From NCBI RefSeq assembly GCF_026342015.1, contig NZ_JAPENL010000002.1:2671001-2735000 (forward strand): a DNA stretch of 64,000 nt. The letters run 5' to 3'. Position numbers and translations under genes: made by a program. Position 1 is the stretch's first letter; each line of letters opens with the position of its first letter. Below are positions 51,285 through 60,131 of the stretch, piece by piece. Source of the DNA: Micromonospora lupini. GTDB taxonomy: Bacteria; Actinomycetota; Actinomycetes; Mycobacteriales; Micromonosporaceae. A model generated the notes under the pieces. The model did not search any database. It saw only the letters and a program-made list of their open reading frames with translations, and had not been told where the DNA came from.

Positions 51285-52301
51285 TCAGAGCAGGTCGCGG
51301 CGACGGAACACGGCGAACGCCGCAACTGTCAACCCGCCGGTGATCGCGAGCAGCACCACAAGCGAAGGTCCCCAGGTCAGGCTGTAGTAGCCCGAGCAGG
51401 AGCCGGTGCCGGAGCTGCTCGTGCAGAGCTGGTTGTCCCAGAAACGCGCCTCGCCGTTGAGCCACGCCCCGATGTGGCTGGAGAGCATCAACCGGTCCGG
51501 CCGCCGGGCGTCGACGATCTCCAGCACCAGCCGCGCGCCCAGCTCCCACAACACCGTGTACGCGGCGGCCGCGCCGAGCGCCGCCGAGGTGTGTCGGCCC
51601 AGCGTCGCGATGGCGAAGCCCAGCGCGGCGGCCAACAGCACCAGCACCAGGCCACGGCCGTGCACGGCGCCCAGCGAACGCCAGAAGTCGTCCCCGGGCT
51701 GACCGCCCAACCCGGCGGTCTGCCCGATCACCCAGAAGGTGGCCAGGTAGACCAGGGAGGCCCCCACGGCCAGCGCCAACACCGTGCCGAGCAGGGTGCC
51801 CAGCTTCGTGCCGAGCACCGTCAGCCGGCGCGGCCGCCACAGCAGCAGGTTCACCACCCCACCGGAGTTCAGATCCGCCCCGACGTACGAGGCGCCCACC
51901 AGGAACCCGAACAGCACCAGGAACGCGATGAGGAAGTACAGCAGCGGGCGTGCCTGCTGCTCGAAGCTGAACACCCCGGGCAGGTAGTCGGCAGCGATCG
52001 GCAACCGGTCCTGCCGGATCGGGTCGAGCTCCGCGCAGTCGGTCGCGAAGAAGTCGTCCGTGTCGCCGGGCAGGGTCGTGCTGTTCTGCCGGGCCAGGCA
52101 CTGCTGGTGGGTGGCCTCCATGCCGCGCAGCGCCTCGGCGGCCTTCGTCCGCGCCGAGCTGAGCTCGGCCGCGCTCGGCCGGTGCGAGCCGGCCAGGGTG
52201 GTCGCCGCGGTGACGGCGAACGCCAGCGCCAGCAGGACGACCATGAGCTGCACGAAGCGGCGCGCGGACAGCCGCTCCAACTCGGCCCGGACCAGGTTCA
52301 C
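51285..52301 (-). CDS. ABC exporter permease (ABC-2 type)
   Basis: 338 residues from the GTG at 52301, which overlaps the ATPase stop (GTGA). First helix at about 15-37, then an extracytoplasmic loop with cysteines (HQQCLARQN, ATDCAEL), then five helices, one of them DFWRSLGAVHGRGLVLVLLAAALGFAI in part. Ends in a basic FRRRDLL. Typical ABC-2 permease partner of the upstream ATPase. Transported compound unknown; no biosynthetic genes are adjacent. Confidence 0.88.
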   Translation of the reverse strand: MNLVRAELERLSARRFVQLMVVLLALAFAVTAATTLAGSHRPSAAELSSARTKAAEALRGMEATHQQCLARQNSTTLPGDTDDFFATDCAELDPIRQDRLPIAADYLPGVFSFEQQARPLLYFLIAFLVLFGFLVGASYVGADLNSGGVVNLLLWRPRRLTVLGTKLGTLLGTVLALAVGASLVYLATFWVIGQTAGLGGQPGDDFWRSLGAVHGRGLVLVLLAAALGFAIATLGRHTSAALGAAAAYTVLWELGARLVLEIVDARRPDRLMLSSHIGAWLNGEARFWDNQLCTSSSGTGSCSGYYSLTWGPSLVVLLAITGGLTVAAFAVFRRRDLL

Positions 52302-53308
52302 GCGTCCACTCCCCGTACGTCGAGATCGATCACCACGGCGCCGTCGGCGCCCGGCGGCAGCGGCGAGTCGTCGACCTGGCGGGGCACCGACTGATGCTCG
52401 CCGGCGCCGGTCAGCTCCAGGAAGACGCTCTCCAGATCGGGCCGCAGCGGCGTCAACTCGCCCACCCACAGCCCCTGCTCGCCCAGCACCCGGCTGATGA
52501 CGGTCGGATCGGTCACCCCGCTCACCACAAGCGCCTCGCCGTCGACGACCGCCGCGAGCTCCGCCTCGTGCAGCAGGTCGGCGGCGCGCTCCGGCTCGGC
52601 AACCCGGACCAGGAACTCGTGCCGGTCGTGGCCCGCCAGCACCTCGTCCACCCGGCCGGCCGCGACCCGCCGCCCCCGGGAGATGATCGTGACGTGGTCG
52701 CAGATCAGTTGGATCTCGCCCAGGATGTGGCTGGACACCAGCACTGTCACCCCGGCCGCCGCGAGCGACCGCATCAGGTCGCGCATCTCGCGGATGCCCG
52801 CCGGGTCGAGGCCGTTCGCCGGCTCGTCCAGGATGAGCAGCTGCGGATCCTTCAGCAGCGCGGACGCCACCGCCAGGCGCTGCTTCATGCCCAGCGAGTA
52901 ACCCTTCACCCGATCGTCGCCCCGGTCATGCAGGCCGACCAGCTCCAGCGCCTCGTCCACCCGGGAGATCGACACCCCGCCGGCACGGGCCAGCAGCCGC
53001 AGTGTGCGACGCCCGGTGAAGTTGCCGAAGAACTGTGGACTCTCCACGATCGCGCCTACCCGACCGGCCACCCGGGGCAGCAGCTCCGGCGACGGCTGGC
53101 CGAGCACAGTCATCCGTCCGCCGTCGGCCCGGACCAGGCCGAGCAGGGCGCGCAGCGTGGTGGTCTTGCCGGAGCCGTTGGGCCCCAGGAAACCGTGGAT
53201 CTGCCCCGCCTCGACCAGCAGGTCGAACCCGTCGACCGCCACCCGCTTACCGTGGCGCACGCTGCGAAAGGTCTTGCGCAGACCCTCGATCTCGATGACC
53301 GCGCTCAT
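52298..53308 (-). CDS. ABC exporter ATPase
   Basis: 336 residues from the ATG at 53308. Walker A GPNGSGKTT near 44, signature YSLGMKQRL, Walker B LLILDEPANGLDPAG, switch His in VSSHIL. A C-terminal domain (about 220-336) is typical of the ABC-2 exporter class (bacitracin/antibiotic type). Operon with the permease, one-base-level overlap. Confidence 0.95.
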   Translation of the reverse strand: MSAVIEIEGLRKTFRSVRHGKRVAVDGFDLLVEAGQIHGFLGPNGSGKTTTLRALLGLVRADGGRMTVLGQPSPELLPRVAGRVGAIVESPQFFGNFTGRRTLRLLARAGGVSISRVDEALELVGLHDRGDDRVKGYSLGMKQRLAVASALLKDPQLLILDEPANGLDPAGIREMRDLMRSLAAAGVTVLVSSHILGEIQLICDHVTIISRGRRVAAGRVDEVLAGHDRHEFLVRVAEPERAADLLHEAELAAVVDGEALVVSGVTDPTVISRVLGEQGLWVGELTPLRPDLESVFLELTGAGEHQSVPRQVDDSPLPPGADGAVVIDLDVRGVDA

Positions 53309-53439
53309 CCGCGCGGCTCCGTACGTCGATCGGGCATCTGTCGTCCTCCGGTTGTGGTGATCAACGACACGGTGCCTCACCCTATGACCGGGGCGCCGCC
53401 CATGGGGGGCGCCCCGGCGCTGCGTGGTTGGATGGTCGG

Positions 53440-54282
53440 GTGACTGGTGACCTGATCCCCGGCGCTGCCGGCGTCGCGCCTGCCGCCGCACCCGTGGACC
53501 CGGATCTGGTGGTCAGCCTCGACAGCGTCGGCGTACGCCGCTCCGGCACCGCCCTGCTGCAGGACCTGACCTGGCGGGTCGAGCTGGACGAGCGCTGGGT
53601 GGTGCTCGGCCCCAACGGCGCGGGCAAGACCACCCTGCTCAACCTGGCCGCCGGCCGACTGCACCCCACCACCGGCGTCGCACACGTGCTCGGTGAGCGG
53701 ATCGGCCGCACCGACGTCAACGAGCTGCGTACCCGCATCGGGCTCTCCACCGCCGCGCTCGCCGAGCGGGTGCCCGCCGACGAGCAGGTGAGCGACGTGG
53801 TGGTGACCGCCGCCTGGTCGGTGGTCGGGCGCTGGCAGGAGAGCTACGAGCGTGGCGACGAGGCGCGGGCGCGGGCGCTGCTCAGCCAGCTCGGCGTGGG
53901 CAACCTCGCCGAACGCCGCTACGGCACCCTCTCCGAGGGCGAACGCAAGCGCGTCCAGATCGCCCGGGCACTGATGACCGACCCGGAGCTGCTGCTGCTC
54001 GACGAGCCCAGCGCCGGCCTCGACCTGGGTGGCCGCGAGGACCTGGTCGCCCGGCTGGCCGAGCTGGCGTACGACCCGGACGCCCCCGCCATGGTGCTCG
54101 TCACCCACCACGTGGAGGAGATCCCGCCCGGGTTCACCCACGCGCTGCTGCTGCGCGAGGGCGCCGTCGTCGCCCAGGGTCTGCTCGCCGAGACGTTGAC
54201 AGGCGACAACCTCTCCAAGACCTTCGGTCTGCCGCTGGTGGTCGAGCGGTCCGGCGACCGCTACACCGCGCGCGCCGCCTGA
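53440..54282 (+). CDS. Stand-alone ABC ATPase
   Basis: 280 residues from a GTG at 53440 (TTG 12 nt earlier also in frame). Walker A GPNGAGKTTL, signature LSEGERKRV, Walker B LLLLDEPSAGLDLGG, switch His VTHHVEEIP. The overall pattern, including TLSEGERKRVQIARALM and PPGFTHALLLREG, is that of cytoplasmic single-domain ATPases related to ModF or iron-chelate transporters. No permease is adjacent. Downstream ribokinase starts 5 nt after its stop. Confidence 0.87.
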   Translation: MTGDLIPGAAGVAPAAAPVDPDLVVSLDSVGVRRSGTALLQDLTWRVELDERWVVLGPNGAGKTTLLNLAAGRLHPTTGVAHVLGERIGRTDVNELRTRIGLSTAALAERVPADEQVSDVVVTAAWSVVGRWQESYERGDEARARALLSQLGVGNLAERRYGTLSEGERKRVQIARALMTDPELLLLDEPSAGLDLGGREDLVARLAELAYDPDAPAMVLVTHHVEEIPPGFTHALLLREGAVVAQGLLAETLTGDNLSKTFGLPLVVERSGDRYTARAA

Positions 54283-54286
54283 GCGG

Positions 54287-55189
54287 GTGACCGTGCCGCA
54301 GACCCGGGTGGCAGTGGTGGGCAGCGCCAACATGGACCTGGTCGCGATGGCCCCGTCGCTGCCCCGACCGGGCGAGACCATGCTCGGCACCGACTTCGTG
54401 ATGGTGCCCGGCGGCAAGGGTGCCAACCAGGCCATCGCCGCGGTCCGGGCCGGCGCCTCCTGCGCCTTCCTCGGCGCGATCGGCTCCGACGCGTTCGGCG
54501 TCACGCTGCGGGCCCGGATCACGGCGGCCGGCGTGGACACCGACCACCTGCGGGTCGTCTACGGCACCTCCGGTGTGGCGCTCGTGATGGTCAACGCCCA
54601 GGGCGAGAACGCCATCCTGGTCACCCCCGGCGCGAACGACGCGCTGGTCGCCCTCACCGACGAGGAACTGGCCACGGTACGCGGGGCGGACGTCCTGGTC
54701 GCCCAACTGGAGATCCCGGTGCCGACGGTGACCGCCGCCGCGCTTGCCGCCCGCGCCGCCGGCACCCGGGTCATCCTCAACGCCGCACCGGCCCGGGACC
54801 TCCCGCCGGAACTGCTCGGGGCTGTGGACCTGCTGGTCGTCAACGAGGGCGAGGCGCAGGCGTTCACCGGTCGGGGCCGGGAGGAACCGCGGGCGCTGCT
54901 CGACCTGGTGCCCCGCGCCGTGCTCACCCTCGGCGACGCGGGCGCCTGGTACGTGGACCGGGACGGCACCGAGGCGCACGTGCCCGCGGTCCGGGTCGAC
55001 GTGGTCGACTCCACGGCGGCCGGCGACGCGTTCACCGCCGCCCTCGCGGTCGGCTGGGGCGAGGGACGGGACGTCGTCGACGCGGTGCGCTGGGCGGCGG
55101 CGGCCGGCGCGGCCTGCGTCCGGAAGCTCGGCGCCTCGGTGGCGCTGCCGCGCCGCGCCGAGATCGACGAGCTGTACGCGCCGGGCTGA
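54287..55189 (+). CDS. rbsK: Ribokinase-like PfkB carbohydrate kinase
   Basis: 300 residues, GTG start 5 nt after the ABC ATPase. Begins VAVVGSANMDLVAMAPSLPRPGET and VPGGKGANQAIAAVRAGA, a near-perfect ribokinase N-terminal signature. The catalytic motif DSTAAGDAFTAALA near 241-255 replaces the canonical DTTGAGD by DSTAAGD but keeps the catalytic Asp. ATP-dependent phosphorylation of ribose or a related sugar or nucleoside. No ribose transporter nearby. Confidence 0.92.
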   Translation: MTVPQTRVAVVGSANMDLVAMAPSLPRPGETMLGTDFVMVPGGKGANQAIAAVRAGASCAFLGAIGSDAFGVTLRARITAAGVDTDHLRVVYGTSGVALVMVNAQGENAILVTPGANDALVALTDEELATVRGADVLVAQLEIPVPTVTAAALAARAAGTRVILNAAPARDLPPELLGAVDLLVVNEGEAQAFTGRGREEPRALLDLVPRAVLTLGDAGAWYVDRDGTEAHVPAVRVDVVDSTAAGDAFTAALAVGWGEGRDVVDAVRWAAAAGAACVRKLGASVALPRRAEIDELYAPG

Positions 55190-55199
55190 CCCGCCCGCG

Positions 55200-56237
55200 C
55201 TACACCGCCCGGCCGCCCGCCGTCGTGCCCGTGCGGAAGGCCCGACGGTACGCCGACGGCGAGGTCAGCATGACCCGACCGAAATGGTGGCGATAGGTGA
55301 CCGGGCTGCCGAAGCCCACCGCGCCGGCGATCTGCTCGACCGGGGCGTCGGTCTCCTCCAGCAGCGCCAGGCTGGCCCGGACCCGCTTGTCGATCAGCCA
55401 TCGGATCGGACTGCTCCCGGTGGCTCGGGCAAAGTGCCGCAGGTAGGTGCGGGGTGACATGTGCGCCTGCCCGGCGAGTCGAGCCACGGTCAGCGGTTCG
55501 GCGAGGTGCGCGAGCGCCCAGTCGATGCTGCGGGCGATCCCGTCGTCGTCCGGTCCGGTGGTCACCGGCGCCTCGACGAACTGGGCCTGCCCACCGTCGC
55601 GGTGTGGGGGGATCACCAACCTCCGGGCGACCGCGTTGGCGATCGCCGCGCCATGGTCGCGCCGTACCACGTGCACGCACAGGTCGAGCCCGGCGGCGCT
55701 GCCGGCGCTTGTGAGCAGGTCTCCGTCGTCGAGGTAGAGCACGTCCGGGTCCACCTCGACCCGCGGATACCGCTGTGCCAACAGCTCGGCGTACTGCCAG
55801 TGGGTGGTGGCCCGCCTCCCGTCCAGCAGCCCGGCTCCGGCCAGCGCGAAGGCGCCAGAGCAGATCGACATGATCCGCGCGCCGCGCTGGTGTGCCCGGA
55901 GCAGGGCGCTCACCACCTCGGGTGCGGGGTCGGCGGTCACGTCGGGTACGCCGGGGACGATGACCGTCTGCGCCGCGGCCAGCTCCGCCAGGCCGTACGG
56001 GGTGTGCAGGCTGGCCCCGCCGACGACAGGTACCGGCCCGGGCCGCTCGGCGCAGACCATCAGGTCGTACCAGTCGACGTCGAACTCGGGTCGGGGCAGC
56101 CCGAACACCTCGGTGACGATTCCGGACTCGAACATCGACATCCCCGGGTACGCGAGCAGGGCGACGCGATGTCCGGCGGCCGGTCGCCGGGCAGTCGGCA
56201 CCGGGAGTGGAGTGGCGGCCACAACGCGGCTCGGCAT
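55200..56237 (-). CDS. GlxA-family AraC regulator (DJ-1/PfpI domain plus AraC HTH)
   Basis: 345 residues, ATG start. N-terminal DJ-1/PfpI-like domain (20-200): VALLAYPGMSMFESGIVTEVF, IMSICSGAFALAGAGLLDGR with the elbow Cys, and the TTHW block. C-terminal AraC domain (235-340): PLTVARLAGQAHMSPRTYLRHF and VEQIAGAVGFGSPVTYRHHF. Divergent from the rhodanese gene; an inverted repeat lies at its own start, so regulation of both is plausible. Effector unknown. Confidence 0.93.
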   Translation of the reverse strand: MPSRVVAATPLPVPTARRPAAGHRVALLAYPGMSMFESGIVTEVFGLPRPEFDVDWYDLMVCAERPGPVPVVGGASLHTPYGLAELAAAQTVIVPGVPDVTADPAPEVVSALLRAHQRGARIMSICSGAFALAGAGLLDGRRATTHWQYAELLAQRYPRVEVDPDVLYLDDGDLLTSAGSAAGLDLCVHVVRRDHGAAIANAVARRLVIPPHRDGGQAQFVEAPVTTGPDDDGIARSIDWALAHLAEPLTVARLAGQAHMSPRTYLRHFARATGSSPIRWLIDKRVRASLALLEETDAPVEQIAGAVGFGSPVTYRHHFGRVMLTSPSAYRRAFRTGTTAGGRAV

Positions 56238-56271
56238 GGCGGGATATTAGCGCAGGAGGTCGTTCCCGCCA
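56237..56271. promoter_or_regulatory. Candidate operator between glxA-like and rhodanese genes
   Basis: Inverted repeat TGGCGGGA / TCCCGCCA (56237-56244, 56264-56271) with a 19-nt spacer that includes ATATTAG. It overlaps the regulator's start codon and is 37 bp before the rhodanese start. Confidence 0.45.
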
Positions 56272-56307
56272 CTCGTCCGGAGCTGGGAGGGCAGCCAGGA
56301 TCGGTGC

Positions 56308-56766
56308 ATGACCTTCACCTTCGCCGTCCCGGCAGCCGACCCGGCCACCGCCTCCGCCCACCTCCTCGCCCGCCTCAGCGTCCAGACCGATGTCAGCGAC
56401 GTGCACGCCGACCTGTCCGCCCGTACTCCCGGGTTGGTGGTCGTCGACTCCCGGGGGGAGGCGGCCTGGGCGCAGGGTCACCTGCCGGGAGCGGTGCACC
56501 TACCCACAGCCGATATCGCCGCCCGGGCTGCGGGGCTGATCCCGGAGGGTTCGGCGGTGGTCACCTACTGCTGGGGCCCGGGCTGCAACGGCGCAACCCG
56601 GGCCGCTCTGGAGTTCGCCCGGCTCAGTTACCCGGTCAAGGAGATGCTCGGCGGGTTCGAGTACTGGGTGCGGGAAGGCTTGCCGGTGGTCACCGGGGCC
56701 GGGGTGGTCCGCCGGCCGGTCGACGACCTGACCGCGCCACTGTCGTCGATCACCTGCGACTGCTGA
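56308..56766 (+). CDS. Rhodanese-like protein
   Basis: 152 residues, ATG start. Single rhodanese domain: VVVDSRGEAAWAQGHLPGAVHLP (about 44-66) and active-site loop CWGPGC at 88-93 with Cys88 as the persulfide-forming residue. The N-terminal 40 residues are an extra helical lead. Ends in CDC. Sulfur transfer or thiol signalling; the divergent GlxA-type regulator is its likely controller. Confidence 0.9.
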   Translation: MTFTFAVPAADPATASAHLLARLSVQTDVSDVHADLSARTPGLVVVDSRGEAAWAQGHLPGAVHLPTADIAARAAGLIPEGSAVVTYCWGPGCNGATRAALEFARLSYPVKEMLGGFEYWVREGLPVVTGAGVVRRPVDDLTAPLSSITCDC

Positions 56767-56793
56767 CGAAGCGGTGAACGGACCGGCGCGGGC

Positions 56794-57522
56794 TCAGCCG
56801 GCGGGTTCGTCGCTGAGCTTCTCGCCGCGCCGCCGAAGCATGCCGAGGCCGGGGATGCCCGCCACGGCGAGCTTGAGGTCACGGGTGACGTCCAGCAGGT
56901 CGTGCAGGTCGGGCCCGACCCGGTCAAGCGTCGCCAGGATCGGCAGGATGTCGGCGGTCAGGTGCTCCTTGAGTTTGGGCAACTCGTCGATCAGGTGGAT
57001 CGCCGCGGTGATCTCCTCGTGACTCAGCTCCTCGACGAACCTCTCGGTCATCGGTGCGGCCCGCCGCAACGCCGGCTCGTACGCCGCCAGCAGTTCCGCC
57101 GCCGTGGCGGCCGCCTGCGCGGCGGTGCCCACGGTGACCGCGGCGTTGCCGGTCACCGCCTCGGCCTCGGTGACCACCGTGCCGGCGACCTGCGCGACCT
57201 TCTCCGCCTCGGTGACCACCACGGCGGCGGCAGTCGCCACCTCGCTGGCGGTGTCGATGGCGGTGGTCGCCGCGGCGCTGATCACCGCCACCTCGCGGAC
57301 CGCCGCCTCGGCGTCGCTGAGCACCCGGTCGGTCCGGTCCAGGGTCGTCTCGATCCGATCCACCACGCCGTTGATCCTGGCCAGCAGCGCCTCCACCCCG
57401 TCCAGCACCGCGAACGCACGGGCGGGCACGGCGGCGAACGAGGCGGCCGAGCCGAGCGCCTGGTCGAGGGCGGAGCGGGTCAGGCCGACCACGGCCGTGG
57501 GGGTGGGGAGGGGAATCGCCAT
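56794..57522 (-). CDS. Long-helix (phasin/apolipoprotein-like) hypothetical protein
   Basis: 242 residues from the ATG at 57522 (MAIPLPTPTAVVGL). Almost entirely Ala/Val/Thr/Glu-rich helix: residues 50-160 form heptad-like repeats (VVDRIETTLDRTDRVL, then TAIDTASEVATAAAVVVTEAEKVAQVAG), with a more globular end (EEITAAIHLIDELPKLKEHL). No signal peptide or membrane helix. It resembles phasins or other amphipathic surface proteins in style, without a definite family. Convergent with rhodanese (27 nt). Confidence 0.72.
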   Translation of the reverse strand: MAIPLPTPTAVVGLTRSALDQALGSAASFAAVPARAFAVLDGVEALLARINGVVDRIETTLDRTDRVLSDAEAAVREVAVISAAATTAIDTASEVATAAAVVVTEAEKVAQVAGTVVTEAEAVTGNAAVTVGTAAQAAATAAELLAAYEPALRRAAPMTERFVEELSHEEITAAIHLIDELPKLKEHLTADILPILATLDRVGPDLHDLLDVTRDLKLAVAGIPGLGMLRRRGEKLSDEPAG

Positions 57523-57597
57523 GGGACCAAGTGTGCGTCGGCCCGGCCACAACCGCTCGTGGGCGAGTGGTGGGGCGTCCGACGGTAGGGTGCCGGC

Positions 57598-59157
57598 ATG
57601 TCGGCCGCCTCGCCGCACCACCCGCCGAGCACCCGCGCCGCCGCCCTGCTCGCCGTGCTCGCGGCGCTGGCCGCCGCGCTCGGCACGGCGGTGCTGGTCC
57701 GCGCGGACGCCGGCCTCTCCGTGCGGGAGGTCACCGTCGGCGGCGTACCGATGACCGAGGTACGCGCCGGCCCGCCGACAGCGGACGCCCGGCGTCCCGG
57801 TGTGGTGATCGCGCACGGATTCGCCGGCTCGGCGCGACTGATGCGCCCGATCGCCGACACCGTGGCCCGCCGGGGAGCGGTCGCGTTGCTGTTCGACTTC
57901 GCCGGGCACGGCGCCAACTCGGCCCGACTCGGCCCCGACATGTCACCGGCGACGCTCGCCGCCGACCTGGACGCCGCGGTCGGCTACCTGCGTACCCGGC
58001 CCGACGTCGACCCGGCCCAGATCATGCTTGTCGGGCACTCGATGGGCGCGGGCGCGGTCACCAGGTACGCGGCCGGTCACCCCGAGATCGCCCGGACCTT
58101 GGCGATCTCGCTGCCCGACGCCGGTGAACTGCCGCCCGGGCACCCGGCGGAGCTGCTGCTCATCGTCGGCGGGGCGGAGTTTCCCGCGTTCCGGCGCGCG
58201 GCCGACGACGCCGCTCGGCGCGGCGCGTCGGTGGGCCGACGGCCAGCCGTGGTGGTGCCCGGCGTGGAGCACATCTCGGTGCTCTTCGCCCCGCGTACCC
58301 ACGAGGAGATCGCCGACTGGCTGCCCAGCGTCGACGGGACCGCGTCGCCCCGACCGCTCGTCCGGCTCGCCGGGGCGGCGCTGCTGGTGCTCGCGTTCGC
58401 CGTCGGCGTCGTCCCGTTGGCGGCCCTGCTCCTGGGCCGGCGGGCCACCGGCCACCAGGCGCCGGCGGGCAGCCCAGCGAGGGTCGGGGAGATTGTGCCG
58501 CTCGGTGGCCCGGCCCTGCTCGGGTTGGCGGTCCTCGCGACCGGATTCGGCGCGGTCGTCGCGGCGGTGCTGCCGACCAACCGGCTCCCGCTCGCGGTCG
58601 GCGGCTACGTCACCGGGTTCCTGCTGGTCAGCGGCCTCCTGGTGATCGCCGGCCAACGTTGGCTGCCCGGTGCGGCGCGAACGCCGGGCCCGGCGCGAAT
58701 GCCCGGCGCGGTCCTCGACCCGGCGGACGGCCGTGCGCCGGCGGGCACCGTCGTCGCGGCGCTGGCCCTGACGGCGTACGCGGTCCTCGCCGTCGCGCTG
58801 CCGATCCATCTGGGCCTGACCTCGGCGCTGCCGGTCGGCGCCCGCTGGTGGCTGCTTCCGCTGGTGGTGGCCGGCTGCCTGGTGTTCCTGCTGGGCGTCG
58901 AGCTGGTCGCCGCCGGCCGGGCCTGGCGACACCTGCTGGTCGTCGCGGTCACCGTGCTCGTGTTGAGCACCTCGGCGGTGGTCGGCGTGGCACCCGGGTT
59001 CGTGCTGCTTGTGGTGCCGTTGTTCGCCGTACTACTCGGCTGGCACGTGCTGTGGGCGGCCGTGCTGCGCCGGTACGCGGCCCCACGCTGGCTGCCGGCC
59101 CTCGTGGGCGCGGCTCTGCTGGGCTGGCCGATCGCCACCACCCTGCCGTTGCGCTGA
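57598..59157 (+). CDS. Alpha/beta hydrolase fused to a multi-helix membrane domain
   Basis: 519 residues, ATG start. N-terminal membrane helix (about 13-35); an extracytoplasmic alpha/beta hydrolase domain (45-250) with nucleophile elbow GHSMGAG (Ser148), oxyanion HGFAGS and the late His in PGVEHISVLF. From 260 to 519 there are about seven membrane helices. Secreted-side lipase/esterase-like domain on a membrane anchor; substrate unknown. The fusion is less common than soluble forms. Confidence 0.85.
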   Translation: MSAASPHHPPSTRAAALLAVLAALAAALGTAVLVRADAGLSVREVTVGGVPMTEVRAGPPTADARRPGVVIAHGFAGSARLMRPIADTVARRGAVALLFDFAGHGANSARLGPDMSPATLAADLDAAVGYLRTRPDVDPAQIMLVGHSMGAGAVTRYAAGHPEIARTLAISLPDAGELPPGHPAELLLIVGGAEFPAFRRAADDAARRGASVGRRPAVVVPGVEHISVLFAPRTHEEIADWLPSVDGTASPRPLVRLAGAALLVLAFAVGVVPLAALLLGRRATGHQAPAGSPARVGEIVPLGGPALLGLAVLATGFGAVVAAVLPTNRLPLAVGGYVTGFLLVSGLLVIAGQRWLPGAARTPGPARMPGAVLDPADGRAPAGTVVAALALTAYAVLAVALPIHLGLTSALPVGARWWLLPLVVAGCLVFLLGVELVAAGRAWRHLLVVAVTVLVLSTSAVVGVAPGFVLLVVPLFAVLLGWHVLWAAVLRRYAAPRWLPALVGAALLGWPIATTLPLR

Positions 59158-59163
59158 CCAGCT

Positions 59164-59207
59164 CCGCCGTGCCACTGGCCGCTGGCCGCCGTGCCACTGG
59201 CCGGTGG
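59164..59207. repeat. Two tandem copies of a 22-nt unit
   Basis: Copies at 59164-59185 and 59186-59207 differ at one base (GCTGG or GGTGG end). They fill the gap between the convergent hydrolase and DoxX-like genes. Confidence 0.75.
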
Positions 59208-59212
59208 TCGGT

Positions 59213-59584
59213 CTACCGGCCGGCGCGGGCGACGCGCAGCGCCCACCACACCAGCGGCACCTGTAGCGGCACCCGGCCGTAGGCGATGGCCCGCTTCGTC
59301 GGTCGGCGGTGCCGCCAGTCCACAGCCATCTTCACGTTGGCCGGCAGCACGGCGACGAACAGCGCGGCGGCCGCCCGACCTCCGGCCCGCCGGGTGGCCG
59401 GGTGTGCCACAGCCGCCGCGACAGCCAGCTCGGCGACGCCGCTGGCATACGTCCAGAGGCGGGCCGGTCCGGGCAGCGCACGCGGCACGATCGGGTCGTA
59501 GAGGCGGGGGCGGAGCAGGTGGGTGACGCCGGCGGTGGCGAGCAGCCCGGCGAGGGCGACTGCCTCGCCGCGACGGGTGGTCAT
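59213..59584 (-). CDS. DoxX-like membrane protein
   Basis: 123 residues from the ATG at 59584, overlapping the preceding gene's stop (ATGA). Four short membrane helices with LAGLLATAGVTHLLRPRLYD and AALFVAVLPANVKMAVDW, as in small DoxX-like proteins. No redox cysteines. Third gene of a group with two DUF6232 proteins. Confidence 0.82.
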   Translation of the reverse strand: MTTRRGEAVALAGLLATAGVTHLLRPRLYDPIVPRALPGPARLWTYASGVAELAVAAAVAHPATRRAGGRAAAALFVAVLPANVKMAVDWRHRRPTKRAIAYGRVPLQVPLVWWALRVARAGR

Positions 59585-60063
59585 CGATGGTCCCCCTGCT
59601 GCTCGACGGCGCGCTGCACGGCCCGGTAGATCTGCCCGAACCGTAGCGCGTCGGGTGTGCGCAGCAGCATGTGCTCCTGGCCGTGGTGCTGCACCCACAG
59701 CTCGTGCACGTGGCTGCCGCGCTCGTAGGAGCGGTCCAGCCAGCCGAGGGGGATCTCCAGGAACGGGGCCAGTGCCAGCGCCCCCACCGCGCAGGCGGCG
59801 AGGATGATCAGCGCCAACTGCCAGTTGCCCCGGTCCTGAGCGGACCAGGCAAGCGAGACCACGCAGACCAGCCCGACGAGGGGCGGCAGGGACAGCAGCA
59901 GGACCAGCACGCCGCGACCCAGCACCCGGCCGCGGACGGCGAGGGTCTTCGGCCCTCGTTCGTGCCAGACGAACGTCACGTCGGGCAGGGCGATCACCTG
60001 ACCGCCCGCCCGGATCGACTCGGAGGTCACCTGCACCGCGTCGTCCCGGTAATAGAGGGTCAT
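59581..60063 (-). CDS. DUF6232 family membrane protein, copy A
   Basis: 160 residues, ATG start. N-terminal beta part (YYRDDAVQVTSESIRAGGQ, DVTFVWHERG), two membrane helices (about 47-70 and 80-100), and a cytoplasmic tail ending LRTPDALRFGQIYRAVQRAVEQ. The last block is almost identical to copy B at 60132-60611, so these are tandem paralogues. The arrangement resembles small actinobacterial DUF6232 proteins; function unknown. Confidence 0.82.
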   Translation of the reverse strand: MTLYYRDDAVQVTSESIRAGGQVIALPDVTFVWHERGPKTLAVRGRVLGRGVLVLLLSLPPLVGLVCVVSLAWSAQDRGNWQLALIILAACAVGALALAPFLEIPLGWLDRSYERGSHVHELWVQHHGQEHMLLRTPDALRFGQIYRAVQRAVEQQGDHR

Positions 60064-60131
60064 CACTAAGCCTAACCACCGCCAGGCAAACCCGCAGCGC
60101 CCACACGTGCGGCGGAGAGGCGAAGTGAGGG